Positions 25,197-33,370 of a DNA stretch of 64,000 nt are shown here, piece by piece. Each line of letters starts with the position of its first letter. The stretch's first letter is position 1. A model generated the notes under the pieces. That model saw only the letters and a program-made list of their open reading frames with translations. It ran no database searches and was not told where the DNA came from. Both the position numbers and the translations under genes were made by a program. Origin of the DNA: a virus; IMG/VR virus record IMGVR_UViG_3300050821_002279, positions 1 through 64,000 of that record. The stretch is one strand, 5' to 3'.

Positions 25197-26039
25197 TCAA
25201 AGATTTAAAAGTTTTTGGTCGATAAACTGAATCTCAGAAGGGAGTTTAGAACCTTTCTTGAGATTACACTTCGGGCACGATGCACAGAGATTCTCCGAAG
25301 CATGGTTGCCATCCTTCGATAGCGCAATTACATGATCGACGTGTACTTCTTTTCCAGAGAACCATTCCCCGCAATAATAACAACGGATGCGATCCTTGGA
25401 ACGAACGAATGTATAGAAAACTGTAGCCGTATCGTCTGTTAAAGCATTCTTGAGCCTCGCCCTTCTGCGATTAGACGCGGCTCGTACTTTTCCGGGATTT
25501 GCCCTAGCCCATTGTCGCTGGCACTCTCGGTATAATTCTGGATGCTCCCGCTTCCATTTACTCGCCGCTTGCGGATTCTTAAGATGATATTTTAGCTTAT
25601 AAGCTTTTACCAATTCGGGGTGAGATTTAGCCCAGCGAAGCGCAATATCGGGATTAGCCCTCGACCACTTTAATTTCGAAGCCTTAGCCAGTTCTGGGTT
25701 TTCATTCTGCCATTTGCGATTGATTTCTGGATGTGCCTTTGCATAGGCGCTGCTTCTCGCCCTGTTCCTTTGTTTTTGCTCGTCCGTCAAATTAAGCCTA
25801 TAATTGCGATCATAAGCGGCCTTTTTGTCCTTGTTGCTGTCGTACCACTTACGGAGTCGCTTGCCGATCTTCTCACTGTTTCTGCGGTAGTATTCTTTCT
25901 GTCTAGCTAAAATAATGGCTTTGTGTTTGTGGTACGATCGCCGCTTCATTTCCCTCACATCATTGCGGTGCTCTCGCTTCCACTTTCTAGCCAATTCCAA
26001 GCAACGCTCCCGATTTTCTTGGTACCAGAGCTTATCCAT
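25197..26039 (-). CDS. Freestanding HNH homing-type endonuclease
   Basis: 280 residues from ATG at 26039. Residues about 1-200 are about ten degenerate repeats of a basic unit resembling K-x-x-x-x-N-P-E-x-x-x-x-x-W (for example NENPELAKASKLKWSRANPD), probably DNA-binding. The C-terminal nuclease has CYYCGEWFSGKEVHVDHVIA and ASENLCASCPKCNLKKG with both CxxC pairs and the D-H catalytic pair. Its insertion between two virion genes, in the same direction, is typical of mobile HNH genes. Confidence 0.9.
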   Translation of the reverse strand: MDKLWYQENRERCLELARKWKREHRNDVREMKRRSYHKHKAIILARQKEYYRRNSEKIGKRLRKWYDSNKDKKAAYDRNYRLNLTDEQKQRNRARSSAYAKAHPEINRKWQNENPELAKASKLKWSRANPDIALRWAKSHPELVKAYKLKYHLKNPQAASKWKREHPELYRECQRQWARANPGKVRAASNRRRARLKNALTDDTATVFYTFVRSKDRIRCYYCGEWFSGKEVHVDHVIALSKDGNHASENLCASCPKCNLKKGSKLPSEIQFIDQKLLNL

Positions 26040-26040
26040 A

Positions 26041-27084
26041 TTAAAATAATGCCACAACAGGATCGTCTCCGTAGCCACTTCCTTGTATATCAATGCCGAT
26101 ATGCCTTCCGCTTCCAAGCATGTGTTCAAGCTCAAGATCCATTTCGTTTACAGCCCCGATAATTCCTTGCTTCGTCTTTGGATCTGTCCCGCCTTCCCAG
26201 AGAAGGGAGGCTTCTGGCCAATTACTTTCTTCTTCCGCTTTGATTGCACGGCACGCGAGCTTAACCGCCGCAAGATTGCCAACGCTCAGATAATCCGTTG
26301 GCTTGGCGACCGGGATGAAAGCGTTCTTGCCGACAAGCTGAATGGTGCTCACCGTTGAATTAAGGAATGGCACCTGATATCTTTGATAAAGTGGCGAGCT
26401 TTCGAACCACTGAAAATTAGAAAGCAGCGTGCCAGTCGCCACGGTTCCCGCATAGAGCCACGATTGCCCACTCTGCGGAGTGCCAGCAACCCCGATTTGG
26501 ATCGCGGTGATTTTCGAGAACGAGTTTAACGTGCTCGTGCCAGCACCTTGAGATAACAGAATGGTCTCTCCATCCTGCCAAACCCCGCCGACTAGAGTTC
26601 TAATCCAGTTTGGAGGCGTTGACCCATCGTAACCAAGGATCGTCATCGGACTGCCAACATCCGCCGCCACATCGCACTTCCCGGTTAACGTCGTAGCTGC
26701 GTTCGTTGATCCTGGCGGAATAACGTCAACAAAAGTCGGGAATACGCCAACCTGAAGAGCTTCCCAAACGCCGCTTCCATTCGGCGAGGTTTGATCGCGA
26801 GTGCCCCAACCCCCTTGCAGGTATTGATAGAGCATGTCGTGAATCGGAAGGATGGCATTTCCAAGAGATATACCTTCGACGGTATCGAGGTAAGGCGGCA
26901 GGCTGAAATACTGAGAGGTTAAAGCCACTGCGTAAGTCGATGTAGTACCCCAAAACTTGCCGCGTTTAAGCAGCCTTTCGCACGCTTCATTCACGAACTG
27001 AATAAGCCGCACATCCCCAGGCGGAATGTTCAAGAGTTGCGGAGTCCTCGAGTTCTGAACCATTGCGAAAGTAGTGCGATACAT
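26041..27084 (-). CDS. Tail tubular / connector-like virion protein
   Basis: 347 residues. DVRLIQFVNEACERLLKRGK at about 24-43 followed by YFSLPPYLDTVEGI resembles the N-terminus of T7 gp11-like tail-tube (head-completion) proteins, while the rest is beta-rich. Located in the tail gene block. Moderate support only. Confidence 0.55.
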   Translation of the reverse strand: MYRTTFAMVQNSRTPQLLNIPPGDVRLIQFVNEACERLLKRGKFWGTTSTYAVALTSQYFSLPPYLDTVEGISLGNAILPIHDMLYQYLQGGWGTRDQTSPNGSGVWEALQVGVFPTFVDVIPPGSTNAATTLTGKCDVAADVGSPMTILGYDGSTPPNWIRTLVGGVWQDGETILLSQGAGTSTLNSFSKITAIQIGVAGTPQSGQSWLYAGTVATGTLLSNFQWFESSPLYQRYQVPFLNSTVSTIQLVGKNAFIPVAKPTDYLSVGNLAAVKLACRAIKAEEESNWPEASLLWEGGTDPKTKQGIIGAVNEMDLELEHMLGSGRHIGIDIQGSGYGDDPVVALF

Positions 27085-27085
27085 A

Positions 27086-27841
27086 TCACGTTCCCTGTAT
27101 CAAAGCCCTCGCCGTTCTCTGGATGAAGAAGCCGCCAAGGAAGGGCGGAAGATTCTGATGGCTCAGCGCAGTAACAGGGGGAGTTCCACTCGCCGGATTA
27201 CCGCCGCCTGAAACCGTATTTGCATCCGGTTGCCCATCGGTAGTCGATGCCTTAAATACCGCATTGTCGGCAGGCGCGTGACCGACTAATCCTTGATGCT
27301 GCAAGTGAACATGGGGCGCAAGTTCGGAGCTTATCAATATATGCCTCTCCTCGCCAGCCGCTCCAGAGCTTGTTACAGAAGCGCCTTGAGCAATCGAGTT
27401 CGCCGGATTGCCGTCATAAGGCACCGTGTTCGTCCCCGCTCCGATCACCATCTTGAAATCCATCGAATGATCGACCTGCCACATTGCGCCGGTCGTTGAA
27501 GTTGGTGGAGTAATTGTCGGGTTCGTTCCATCGCCACCGTCGAAAGCCCATACGGAAGCTTCGGTGTTGAACCAAATCTGACGCACGCTACTGCTCGCCG
27601 GAATTGGATGCGGACGAAACCAGCCGCCGTTATACTGATAAATGCCCTCCAAATACCCGCTTACAATCCTTGCCCACAACGCGCTTTGATTCGCCGGTCC
27701 AGGCGGGGCGGAAGAAATGATTATGCCGCTGTCAGGGACAGTGCCGGAAAGAATTGTGCCGAAGTCGATGGCGAATTGTTGCGCCCCGGACCAACAATAG
27801 TTCGCCGGAAGGTTCCCAATCGTGAATGTGACTGCTGCCAT
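27086..27841 (-). CDS. Tail collar / fibre protein
   Basis: 251 residues. The beta-rich N-terminus with QIWFNTEASVWAFDGGDG leads into a C-terminal module with GAGEERHILISSELAPHVH-like sequence and LSHQNLPPFLGGFFIQRTA. An L-P-x-H-x-H motif followed by L-P-P-F/Y-x-x-x-x-F-I is typical of phage tail collar domains (Pfam tail collar, MdpB-like). Likely receptor-contacting. Confidence 0.7.
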   Translation of the reverse strand: MAAVTFTIGNLPANYCWSGAQQFAIDFGTILSGTVPDSGIIISSAPPGPANQSALWARIVSGYLEGIYQYNGGWFRPHPIPASSSVRQIWFNTEASVWAFDGGDGTNPTITPPTSTTGAMWQVDHSMDFKMVIGAGTNTVPYDGNPANSIAQGASVTSSGAAGEERHILISSELAPHVHLQHQGLVGHAPADNAVFKASTTDGQPDANTVSGGGNPASGTPPVTALSHQNLPPFLGGFFIQRTARALIQGT

Positions 27842-27846
27842 AGGTT

Positions 27847-28374
27847 TTAAGTTTTAACTATGTGATCGAAGTAACATGGAAACGCCCCAATGTTGCTATC
27901 GAGATTACAACGAAGCTCCACCCAAGTCGCCCCGGTTGCGGTTGTCGTCGTGACGTTGACCGGCCCAATCATTGTCCATGTTGCCGAAGGAGGCGCAAAG
28001 CTCTCGATATCAGCAAGGATACCAATCGCGGGATTCGCCCTAATTGCCAGCGACGGCCTGGGATTCAGGTTAACCGCTTGCATGACGTTAACTGAAATCG
28101 TGTGCTGTCCAACGGGCAACGCCCAGCGAAATTTCCAGATGCCATTCGCGTCAAGCCTGAGACAGGGTGCGGCGGGATTGCCTTGAATGAAATCCTCTCC
28201 ACCCATTACCATATATTCCGATTCGCGCATGATGCACCGCAAGCGAGCAGATATCCCGCCAAGGGCTAGGCTTGTCGCGGCATCGCCAAGGACAGCACCA
28301 GACAAAGCGGCAGCGGGCTGGCCCCCAATAGCGGAGTCAGTGGTGTTGCCGTCGTATATAAGATAGGCTGGCAT
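27847..28374 (-). CDS. Virion-associated hypothetical protein
   Basis: 175 residues, almost entirely beta-strand (YMVMGGEDFIQG, GQHTISVNVMQAV, ATWVELRCNLDS). A jelly-roll-like composition suggests a fibre or appendage component. Overlaps the next gene by one base. No family recognised. Confidence 0.5.
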   Translation of the reverse strand: MPAYLIYDGNTTDSAIGGQPAAALSGAVLGDAATSLALGGISARLRCIMRESEYMVMGGEDFIQGNPAAPCLRLDANGIWKFRWALPVGQHTISVNVMQAVNLNPRPSLAIRANPAIGILADIESFAPPSATWTMIGPVNVTTTTATGATWVELRCNLDSNIGAFPCYFDHIVKT

Positions 28375-29297
28375 TAATTCGTTGGCAGTGTCGCTGAAGT
28401 CTCAATAATCAATGCGGCGATTTGCGTGTTGTCGGCGGCTGGCGTGAAAGCCATGAACGTCTTCCCGGCGAGCGTCCCGGTGCCGTTATACACCTGTAAA
28501 TTGTTCAAGCTCGTATTGGGGTGTAAGAAGTGCCAAATCCCCCTCATCTGCCCGCGAATGTTGTAAATCGGAGCCGTCGTTGGATCTGAAATCCAAATTG
28601 GAGAAAGGTAAAGCCCGCCATTCACAGGATCGGGAAACGGGATAACGCCGTTCATGAGCGCAGAGCTATTGGACTTAGCGGCGTCTCCGGTGCAAGCCAC
28701 ATTGATAGCGGTTCCTACTCCTGTGTATCCGCGAGGCATGTACGCGTTAGCTGAGGCCGTCTCGATGCTGTTGCTCAAGGCGGGGAATTTGTCGTAGTTA
28801 ACCCCGTTGTTGCTGCACTTGAGTAGCGTCCTATAGGCGTCGGACCCAAGGAATGAAAATATCTCCCCAAAGTAGAATGCGCCGTAGCCAGTAGCAACGG
28901 AGAAGGCTTTGCCGAGGATAACGATAACCGTTCGAGAATCCGCAAAGACGTGCCACTCGTTTGTTGCGGAACTTCCCTTGGATGTTTGGTTGTTCGTCGC
29001 GCCACTCGGGAATTGTCCAGTCCCAGTGTTGAATCCACTCATGGTCTCGAAGCCCCACATCGTAGCGATGGCCCCGATGTTGTCGTTGACCTGCCAATAA
29101 TGCTGAACGCCGCTCGGGGCGCGGTAAACTGCGATGTTTGTGCTGGTGAAAGGGCTCGTCCAGCCAGCGGCAACCTGAGTGCCGTAGCCGTTCACGAGGC
29201 AGGCATTGAGAACGCCGATTAGCGAGCCGACTGAGTTGAAATTTAGCACAGGAGCGGAGGCGTCCGTTGAAGCGTAGTGCGTGTATTGATTGCTCAT
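28374..29297 (-). CDS. Virion structural protein (fibre-associated)
   Basis: 307 residues, beta-rich with Ser/Thr/Asn/Gly-rich strands (SGFNTGTGQFPSG, WHVFADSRTVIVILG). Conserved in similar phage tail modules in my experience, without assigned role. Neighbours are tail proteins. Confidence 0.5.
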   Translation of the reverse strand: MSNQYTHYASTDASAPVLNFNSVGSLIGVLNACLVNGYGTQVAAGWTSPFTSTNIAVYRAPSGVQHYWQVNDNIGAIATMWGFETMSGFNTGTGQFPSGATNNQTSKGSSATNEWHVFADSRTVIVILGKAFSVATGYGAFYFGEIFSFLGSDAYRTLLKCSNNGVNYDKFPALSNSIETASANAYMPRGYTGVGTAINVACTGDAAKSNSSALMNGVIPFPDPVNGGLYLSPIWISDPTTAPIYNIRGQMRGIWHFLHPNTSLNNLQVYNGTGTLAGKTFMAFTPAADNTQIAALIIETSATLPTN

Positions 29298-29303
29298 GAC
29301 ATT

Positions 29304-29591
29304 TCAATAAGTATCAGATTTTTCGACAAAAGGCGATCCTTCAAACCAAAGCCCGAAATCCTCATCCCCGGAAGAGCAGAGGACGGGAGCACCTTCCAAC
29401 CATACCCCAAAGTCGTTTAGAGTATTGCATGTCACCGTTGGCGGCGGTCCCGGGGGACTTGGAATGACGTTGAATAATCCCGGCTCGCAACACTCTTGGC
29501 TGTTGCAAGAATTGGCGCTAACAGCTTCTCTGTTTACGCTGCTAAACGGCGACGGCGCACAACATTCAAGCGATGGGCAAGGAAGGCTCAT
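29304..29591 (-). CDS. Cys-rich small protein with internal repeat
   Basis: 95 residues from ATG at 29591 (ATGA overlap with the tail protein upstream). Contains DFGVWLEGAPV and DFGLWFEGSPF, two copies of an eleven-residue motif, and several cysteines (CPSLECC, NSQECCEPG). Possibly a small virion component stabilised by metal or disulfides. Confidence 0.45.
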   Translation of the reverse strand: MSLPCPSLECCAPSPFSSVNREAVSANSCNSQECCEPGLFNVIPSPPGPPPTVTCNTLNDFGVWLEGAPVLCSSGDEDFGLWFEGSPFVEKSDTY

Positions 29592-31602
29592 GTTGCGTTC
29601 GGTTCTGGAGAGAGGCTCTCGGCCTCGTCCAAATTGTAAACTCGGAATTGCCGCATCCAACCATAGCCGGTAAATTCGATCCTTGGTTGCACCTCGTAGT
29701 TCGTGCGAAACTTCCTTCCTGCAATCGTATCGAAATCATCAGGCGGCATTCCAAGCTTGATCGGAGTGCGCTCTTGTTCACGGTACGTGTGCGGCCCCGT
29801 GCAATCAAAACCAGTGTAGGATACCGAAGCCCCGCTCGGCACGATTGTCCCAGGTGTCACCCCCGCCGTATTTTTCAAAGTTACCTGCGTCATCGAATTA
29901 ACAAGCGTGATCGTGAACGAGAATCCACCGATAACGACCGCACTGTTGAACGTGTTCATTCCGGCAGTCGTTGTCAATGTAACAACAACGGTTGCATTTA
30001 ATGCTGGCACGGTGAAAGGCCCGTTCGTTGTCGTTGTCTTCGGCCCGCCGCAATCCCGATACTTCGAGCAAACGGTACCAGATGACCAAAGCTGGTAGCA
30101 TGGGCTTTCGTCGGTGCGGTAGCGAACGGTGTAGGAAAGGCTTCCAACAAGATTCGAAACGATGATTCTGCCAGTTTCCAGACGCTTGAAAGCATCCGAG
30201 TCTCCGCAATTATAGCTCCTCAAGTCAACGCTCCACGAAATCGGCGAGCTTCCGTTGTCGAAGAGATCCCCGGTTGTAAGCTCCCAAAGCTCGATTTGAT
30301 TGCTCGCATTGAGGTTGTAGATGAAGCAACGCTCGCGACGATTGACGATGCCCTTGACGATTTTAAGAACGCGAAGACCGGACCAAATTCCCTCCCATGC
30401 CGGGGAACTGCTTCCACGAAGACTGCTGATAAGGTTGAAATCCAGAACCGCCAATCCGCGATGATAAACGCCATACGGAGAGTTTACCGGGCTGATCGTC
30501 ATCAAAAGGCGATTGTTGAACAACACCGCAGACCCGTACTCCAGAAGCTCCGGGGTATCGACGGAAATTTCATCGTCTATTTCGGAGCTTTGCGGCGTGT
30601 TGCCCTCGCTGCCGTTGAACTGCCTTTGAGCGGAGATATAGCTTCGAATGCCATCGATGGCTCGATACCAAATGTCTGAATTGACGAGCACCGTCGAATC
30701 CTGTCCCAACGCCCCATATATGGGATTCACCGTCTGAATCGGGTTCGCAAGATTCTTCCACGTCGTTCTGTCGAAAGGCAATTGTACCGTAAACACGGTG
30801 TAAGGCGTGAAAACAACAAGCGGACCCTGACCAAGAGCGGTGTCGCCTTGCGCACCAGACTTCATCGCGAGGATTGGCCCTACGGCGCTTGGGGCTCCAA
30901 AGACACGCGCCACGAAGTCTCCTCCCTCGTTGTAATAATTGTTCTCCGTGTAACGCAGCATCGCGTCACGATATTGGAGCGCGGGAGTGCCGGAAGATCC
31001 AAAGACAAGATCGCCAATGCGGAAGCTCTGACGGTCGGGCAGCGCAACTGTCAATCTGCCCTGGCAATAGCACATGACATTGCCAACGGGGACTTCGCTC
31101 AAAGATTGGTTTGATCTCCTTGCCAAGCTTCCGTTGAAGATTATCGGCAGGCTTTGGTTGTCTTGCAAAACAAAGTAGTTTTCGGCCTGAATGCCCCAGT
31201 TGATCGGAAGGATCGGGGAATTCACGTCCAAATTCCCACTCCCATCAGTTTTGAATGGGGTGATCTCCGTGACGGTGAAAGTGGTCAAATCCAGCATGAA
31301 CATCCGGCCACCTTGCGTTGAGACAAGGCACGGAACGTTAGCGCCGTCGTAAAAACCGGCTGATTGGAATGGACCTGAAGGGCTTTGGAATGGTGTTTGG
31401 ACGTTCGCGGCAAATGTTAAAGGCCGAAAACGATAACCCGGGCGAGGGGCAGCAGGACCGCCACGAAACGTGGTATTTACGGCAGCGGCTACTTGATCCG
31501 CCGCGATGTCGGATGCTGGCCGAGAGCCATCGACGCCGGAGACGAACGAGGCGTTTCCGTCCTTGCGCCAGTTTTTTGCGTCGGCTCGACTCGAAATAGC
31601 AT
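29588..31602 (-). CDS. Tail protein, N-terminus apparently frameshifted
   Basis: The first ATG of the main frame is at 31303 (571 residues). The same frame is open back to 31636 and encodes a convincing N-terminus: NWRKDGNASFVSGVDGSRP, AADQVAAAVNTTFRGG, RPGYRFRPLTF and CLVSTQGGR. Those strings match the start of phage tail proteins with a G-V-D-S-G-R and N-T-T-F-R-G-G pattern. No ATG, GTG or TTG occurs in that stretch. An ATG at 31602 in the +1 frame is seven bases after a TGTAAT -10 and reaches this frame by a -1 shift on the A6 run at 31577-31572. A sequence error, programmed shift or non-canonical start would all fit. Confidence 0.7.
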
Positions 31603-31606
31603 TTGA

Positions 31607-31632
31607 CGGATTACAAAGGTGGCACGCGCCAC
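31607..31632. promoter_or_regulatory. Divergent control site between minus and plus late operons
   Basis: GTGGC-ACGC-GCCAC (31619-31632) is a perfect inverted repeat in the gap between the divergent operons. On the minus strand TGTAAT (31612-31607) is a good -10 seven bases before the ATG at 31602. On the plus strand TTGACG at 31602-31607 is a possible -35. A shared late operator is plausible. Confidence 0.4.
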
Positions 31633-31691
31633 AACATCAGCGAATCCGATTGATTTATTGTCGCCTGCGAGCCTAAAGTCAATGAAAGATT

Positions 31692-32378
31692 GTGGCCACG
31701 ACACTTCCGCTACCATCCTCAGTACCGCAAACGACCTCTGCGATTGCTCAAAGCAATATCTTTCCAGGGGCAGCAATCTCGCAATCGGCGGATAAGGCTT
31801 CCTTGGCTGGAAACGGTGTCCTTGCAACGCACATCGTCAACCTTGGGGCTCGCGTCAAAGGCATTGCTTCGATTGTCGCTAGCGGGATCGTCTTCCTCGA
31901 TGATTGGACGTTGGCAACCGGAAAAAAGACGTTAGCAACCGGGGCTACGTACTATGCCGGGAGCGGCGGAATGCTGTCAACTTCAGGGTCTCAGCCAGTC
32001 GGGATTGCCATTTCGCCAACAAGCCTATCGGTTACGATACAGAATCAAGTTGCTCCCGTCGCACCGGCAAACACGAGCGGGTTTCAGTCTCAAATCGCGA
32101 GTTTGACTCAGCAACTCGCTTCTCTACAACTTTCGATACCGAAGATTTTCGCTGGAACATTCGCCATCGGAAGCGGGGTTAACTCCGGTACCGTGACCGG
32201 GCAAGCGGTACCTTTCACGCCTACTAGGGCAATCGCGGTGGTTCGCAAGCAAACCGGGGCTTTGAACATTTTCGCGACGGTAGTGGATACCACAATTACA
32301 ACGGATGGATTTGGATTTGTTCTCTCCTCGTTGACGGATACCGCGAACTACAAGCTGGATTTCATTATGTTGCCATGA
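31692..32378 (+). CDS. Fibre/appendage protein, paralogue of the 58058 gene
   Basis: 228 residues from GTG at 31692. N-terminal Ser/Ala-rich stretch, a DUF2190-like region around VNLGARVKGIASIV and ATGATYYAGSGG (tentative), a short coiled coil (QSQIASLTQQLASLQLS) and a C-terminal beta domain beginning GVNSGTVTGQAVPFTPT. That last domain recurs in the gene at 58058 (NVSSGTVTGLALPGTP). Followed, with ATGA overlap, by a signal-anchored small fibre gene, the same gene order as at 58 kb. Confidence 0.6.
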   Translation: MATTLPLPSSVPQTTSAIAQSNIFPGAAISQSADKASLAGNGVLATHIVNLGARVKGIASIVASGIVFLDDWTLATGKKTLATGATYYAGSGGMLSTSGSQPVGIAISPTSLSVTIQNQVAPVAPANTSGFQSQIASLTQQLASLQLSIPKIFAGTFAIGSGVNSGTVTGQAVPFTPTRAIAVVRKQTGALNIFATVVDTTITTDGFGFVLSSLTDTANYKLDFIMLP

Positions 32379-32701
32379 AAAAGATTGCCGTAGGTTTCGG
32401 TATTGGGATCGCCTTTTGCCTGCTTCTCGCGGCGGATCGGCTTGGTCTTTATCAAACTTTCCTGCAAAGCAATCTCGACGGCGGCGGGCAATCTGTAACG
32501 AACCTCAATAGCCTCACAGCGACAAATCTCACATCATCGTCAAATACCACCGCGCTTTTCTTCACTGTCAGCGGTGCAACGAATCAGGTTATTTTCGGAG
32601 CAACCAACACAGCGCCGGTCAATACGACGAACCCCGTGTATTGGATAAGCGTTCAAGTGGCTGGGTCGAACAACGTGCTGAGATTGCCTGTTTACCAATA
32701 A
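32375..32701 (+). CDS. Signal-anchored fibre-like protein, short paralogue of the 58448 gene
   Basis: 108 residues. MKKIAVGFGIGIAFCLLLAA is a signal peptide or anchor; LQSNLDGGGQSVTNLNSL then matches LQGDLDAGGNSITNAQNL of the 1290-residue protein at 58448. The rest is Asn/Thr-rich beta sequence (TNPVYWISVQVAGSN). It looks like a short, perhaps degenerate, version of that fibre. Confidence 0.6.
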   Translation: MKKIAVGFGIGIAFCLLLAADRLGLYQTFLQSNLDGGGQSVTNLNSLTATNLTSSSNTTALFFTVSGATNQVIFGATNTAPVNTTNPVYWISVQVAGSNNVLRLPVYQ

Positions 32702-32854
32702 TGCCATTGACTTTTAACGTGAAATCAATCAAAGTATCACGAGCATTAAGACTGCTTAAAACATGGCTTACAAATTTCTCGCCCTTTCAGGAATTGCCGC
32801 TTTCCATGTGCGGGTCTTACTTTTTCTGTTGGGGCGAGCTTGCTTTTCAAAAAC

Positions 32855-33370
32855 ATGGACCCGATTCGTTGTTTAGATTGCGGAGAGCTTTACAGGAATT
32901 CCCCAGGCTGGAAATGTTGGTGTACCAGAAAATTGCACGTCCAAGAGAGAGTCCTAGAAAGAACCTACGTGGACGAAAATGGATGCTGGGTTTTCACCGG
33001 GGTAAAGATCGGAAGGGGATATCCTGCGATGGGTTGTGCTCGACACGGAGGGCAAATACATCAAGGCCATCGAGTATCATATTCGGCATTCATAGGAGAC
33101 ATACCGGAAGGCTGCCAATTAGATCACATGTGCGAAAACAAAGCCTGCATGAATCCGTGGCATCTGGAGCCGAAGACCGCGAAAATACACAAGCCGAGAC
33201 ATTATATCACTGTATGTCTGCGCGGCCATCCATACGATGAACAGAACACCAACATTTATGTTACAAAAAATGGATTCATTCACAGGACGTGCCGGACGTG
33301 CAATAGATTAAGGAGAACGCTGAGAACCATAAGGGATCGTGCCAAGAAAACCACCACCCAAACCACTTGA
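32855..33370 (+). CDS. HNH endonuclease (HNH_3 type)
   Basis: 171 residues from ATG at 32855 (ATG at 32840 possible). N-terminal CLDCG...CWC zinc finger; GCWVFTGVKIGRGYPAM, HRVSYSAFIGDIPEGCQLDH, MCENKACMNPWHLEP and a final CLRGHPYDEQNTN and CRTC-N motif. That is the HNH_3 arrangement used by freestanding phage homing endonucleases. It sits between a fibre gene and terL and overlaps terL by 32 bases. Confidence 0.9.
   Translation: MDPIRCLDCGELYRNSPGWKCWCTRKLHVQERVLERTYVDENGCWVFTGVKIGRGYPAMGCARHGGQIHQGHRVSYSAFIGDIPEGCQLDHMCENKACMNPWHLEPKTAKIHKPRHYITVCLRGHPYDEQNTNIYVTKNGFIHRTCRTCNRLRRTLRTIRDRAKKTTTQTT

Noticed and set aside
31489-31827. 112-codon minus-strand frame as a separate gene
   Set aside because: It extends into the plus-strand fibre gene; only its internal ATG at 31602 is of interest as a start for the frameshifted tail protein.
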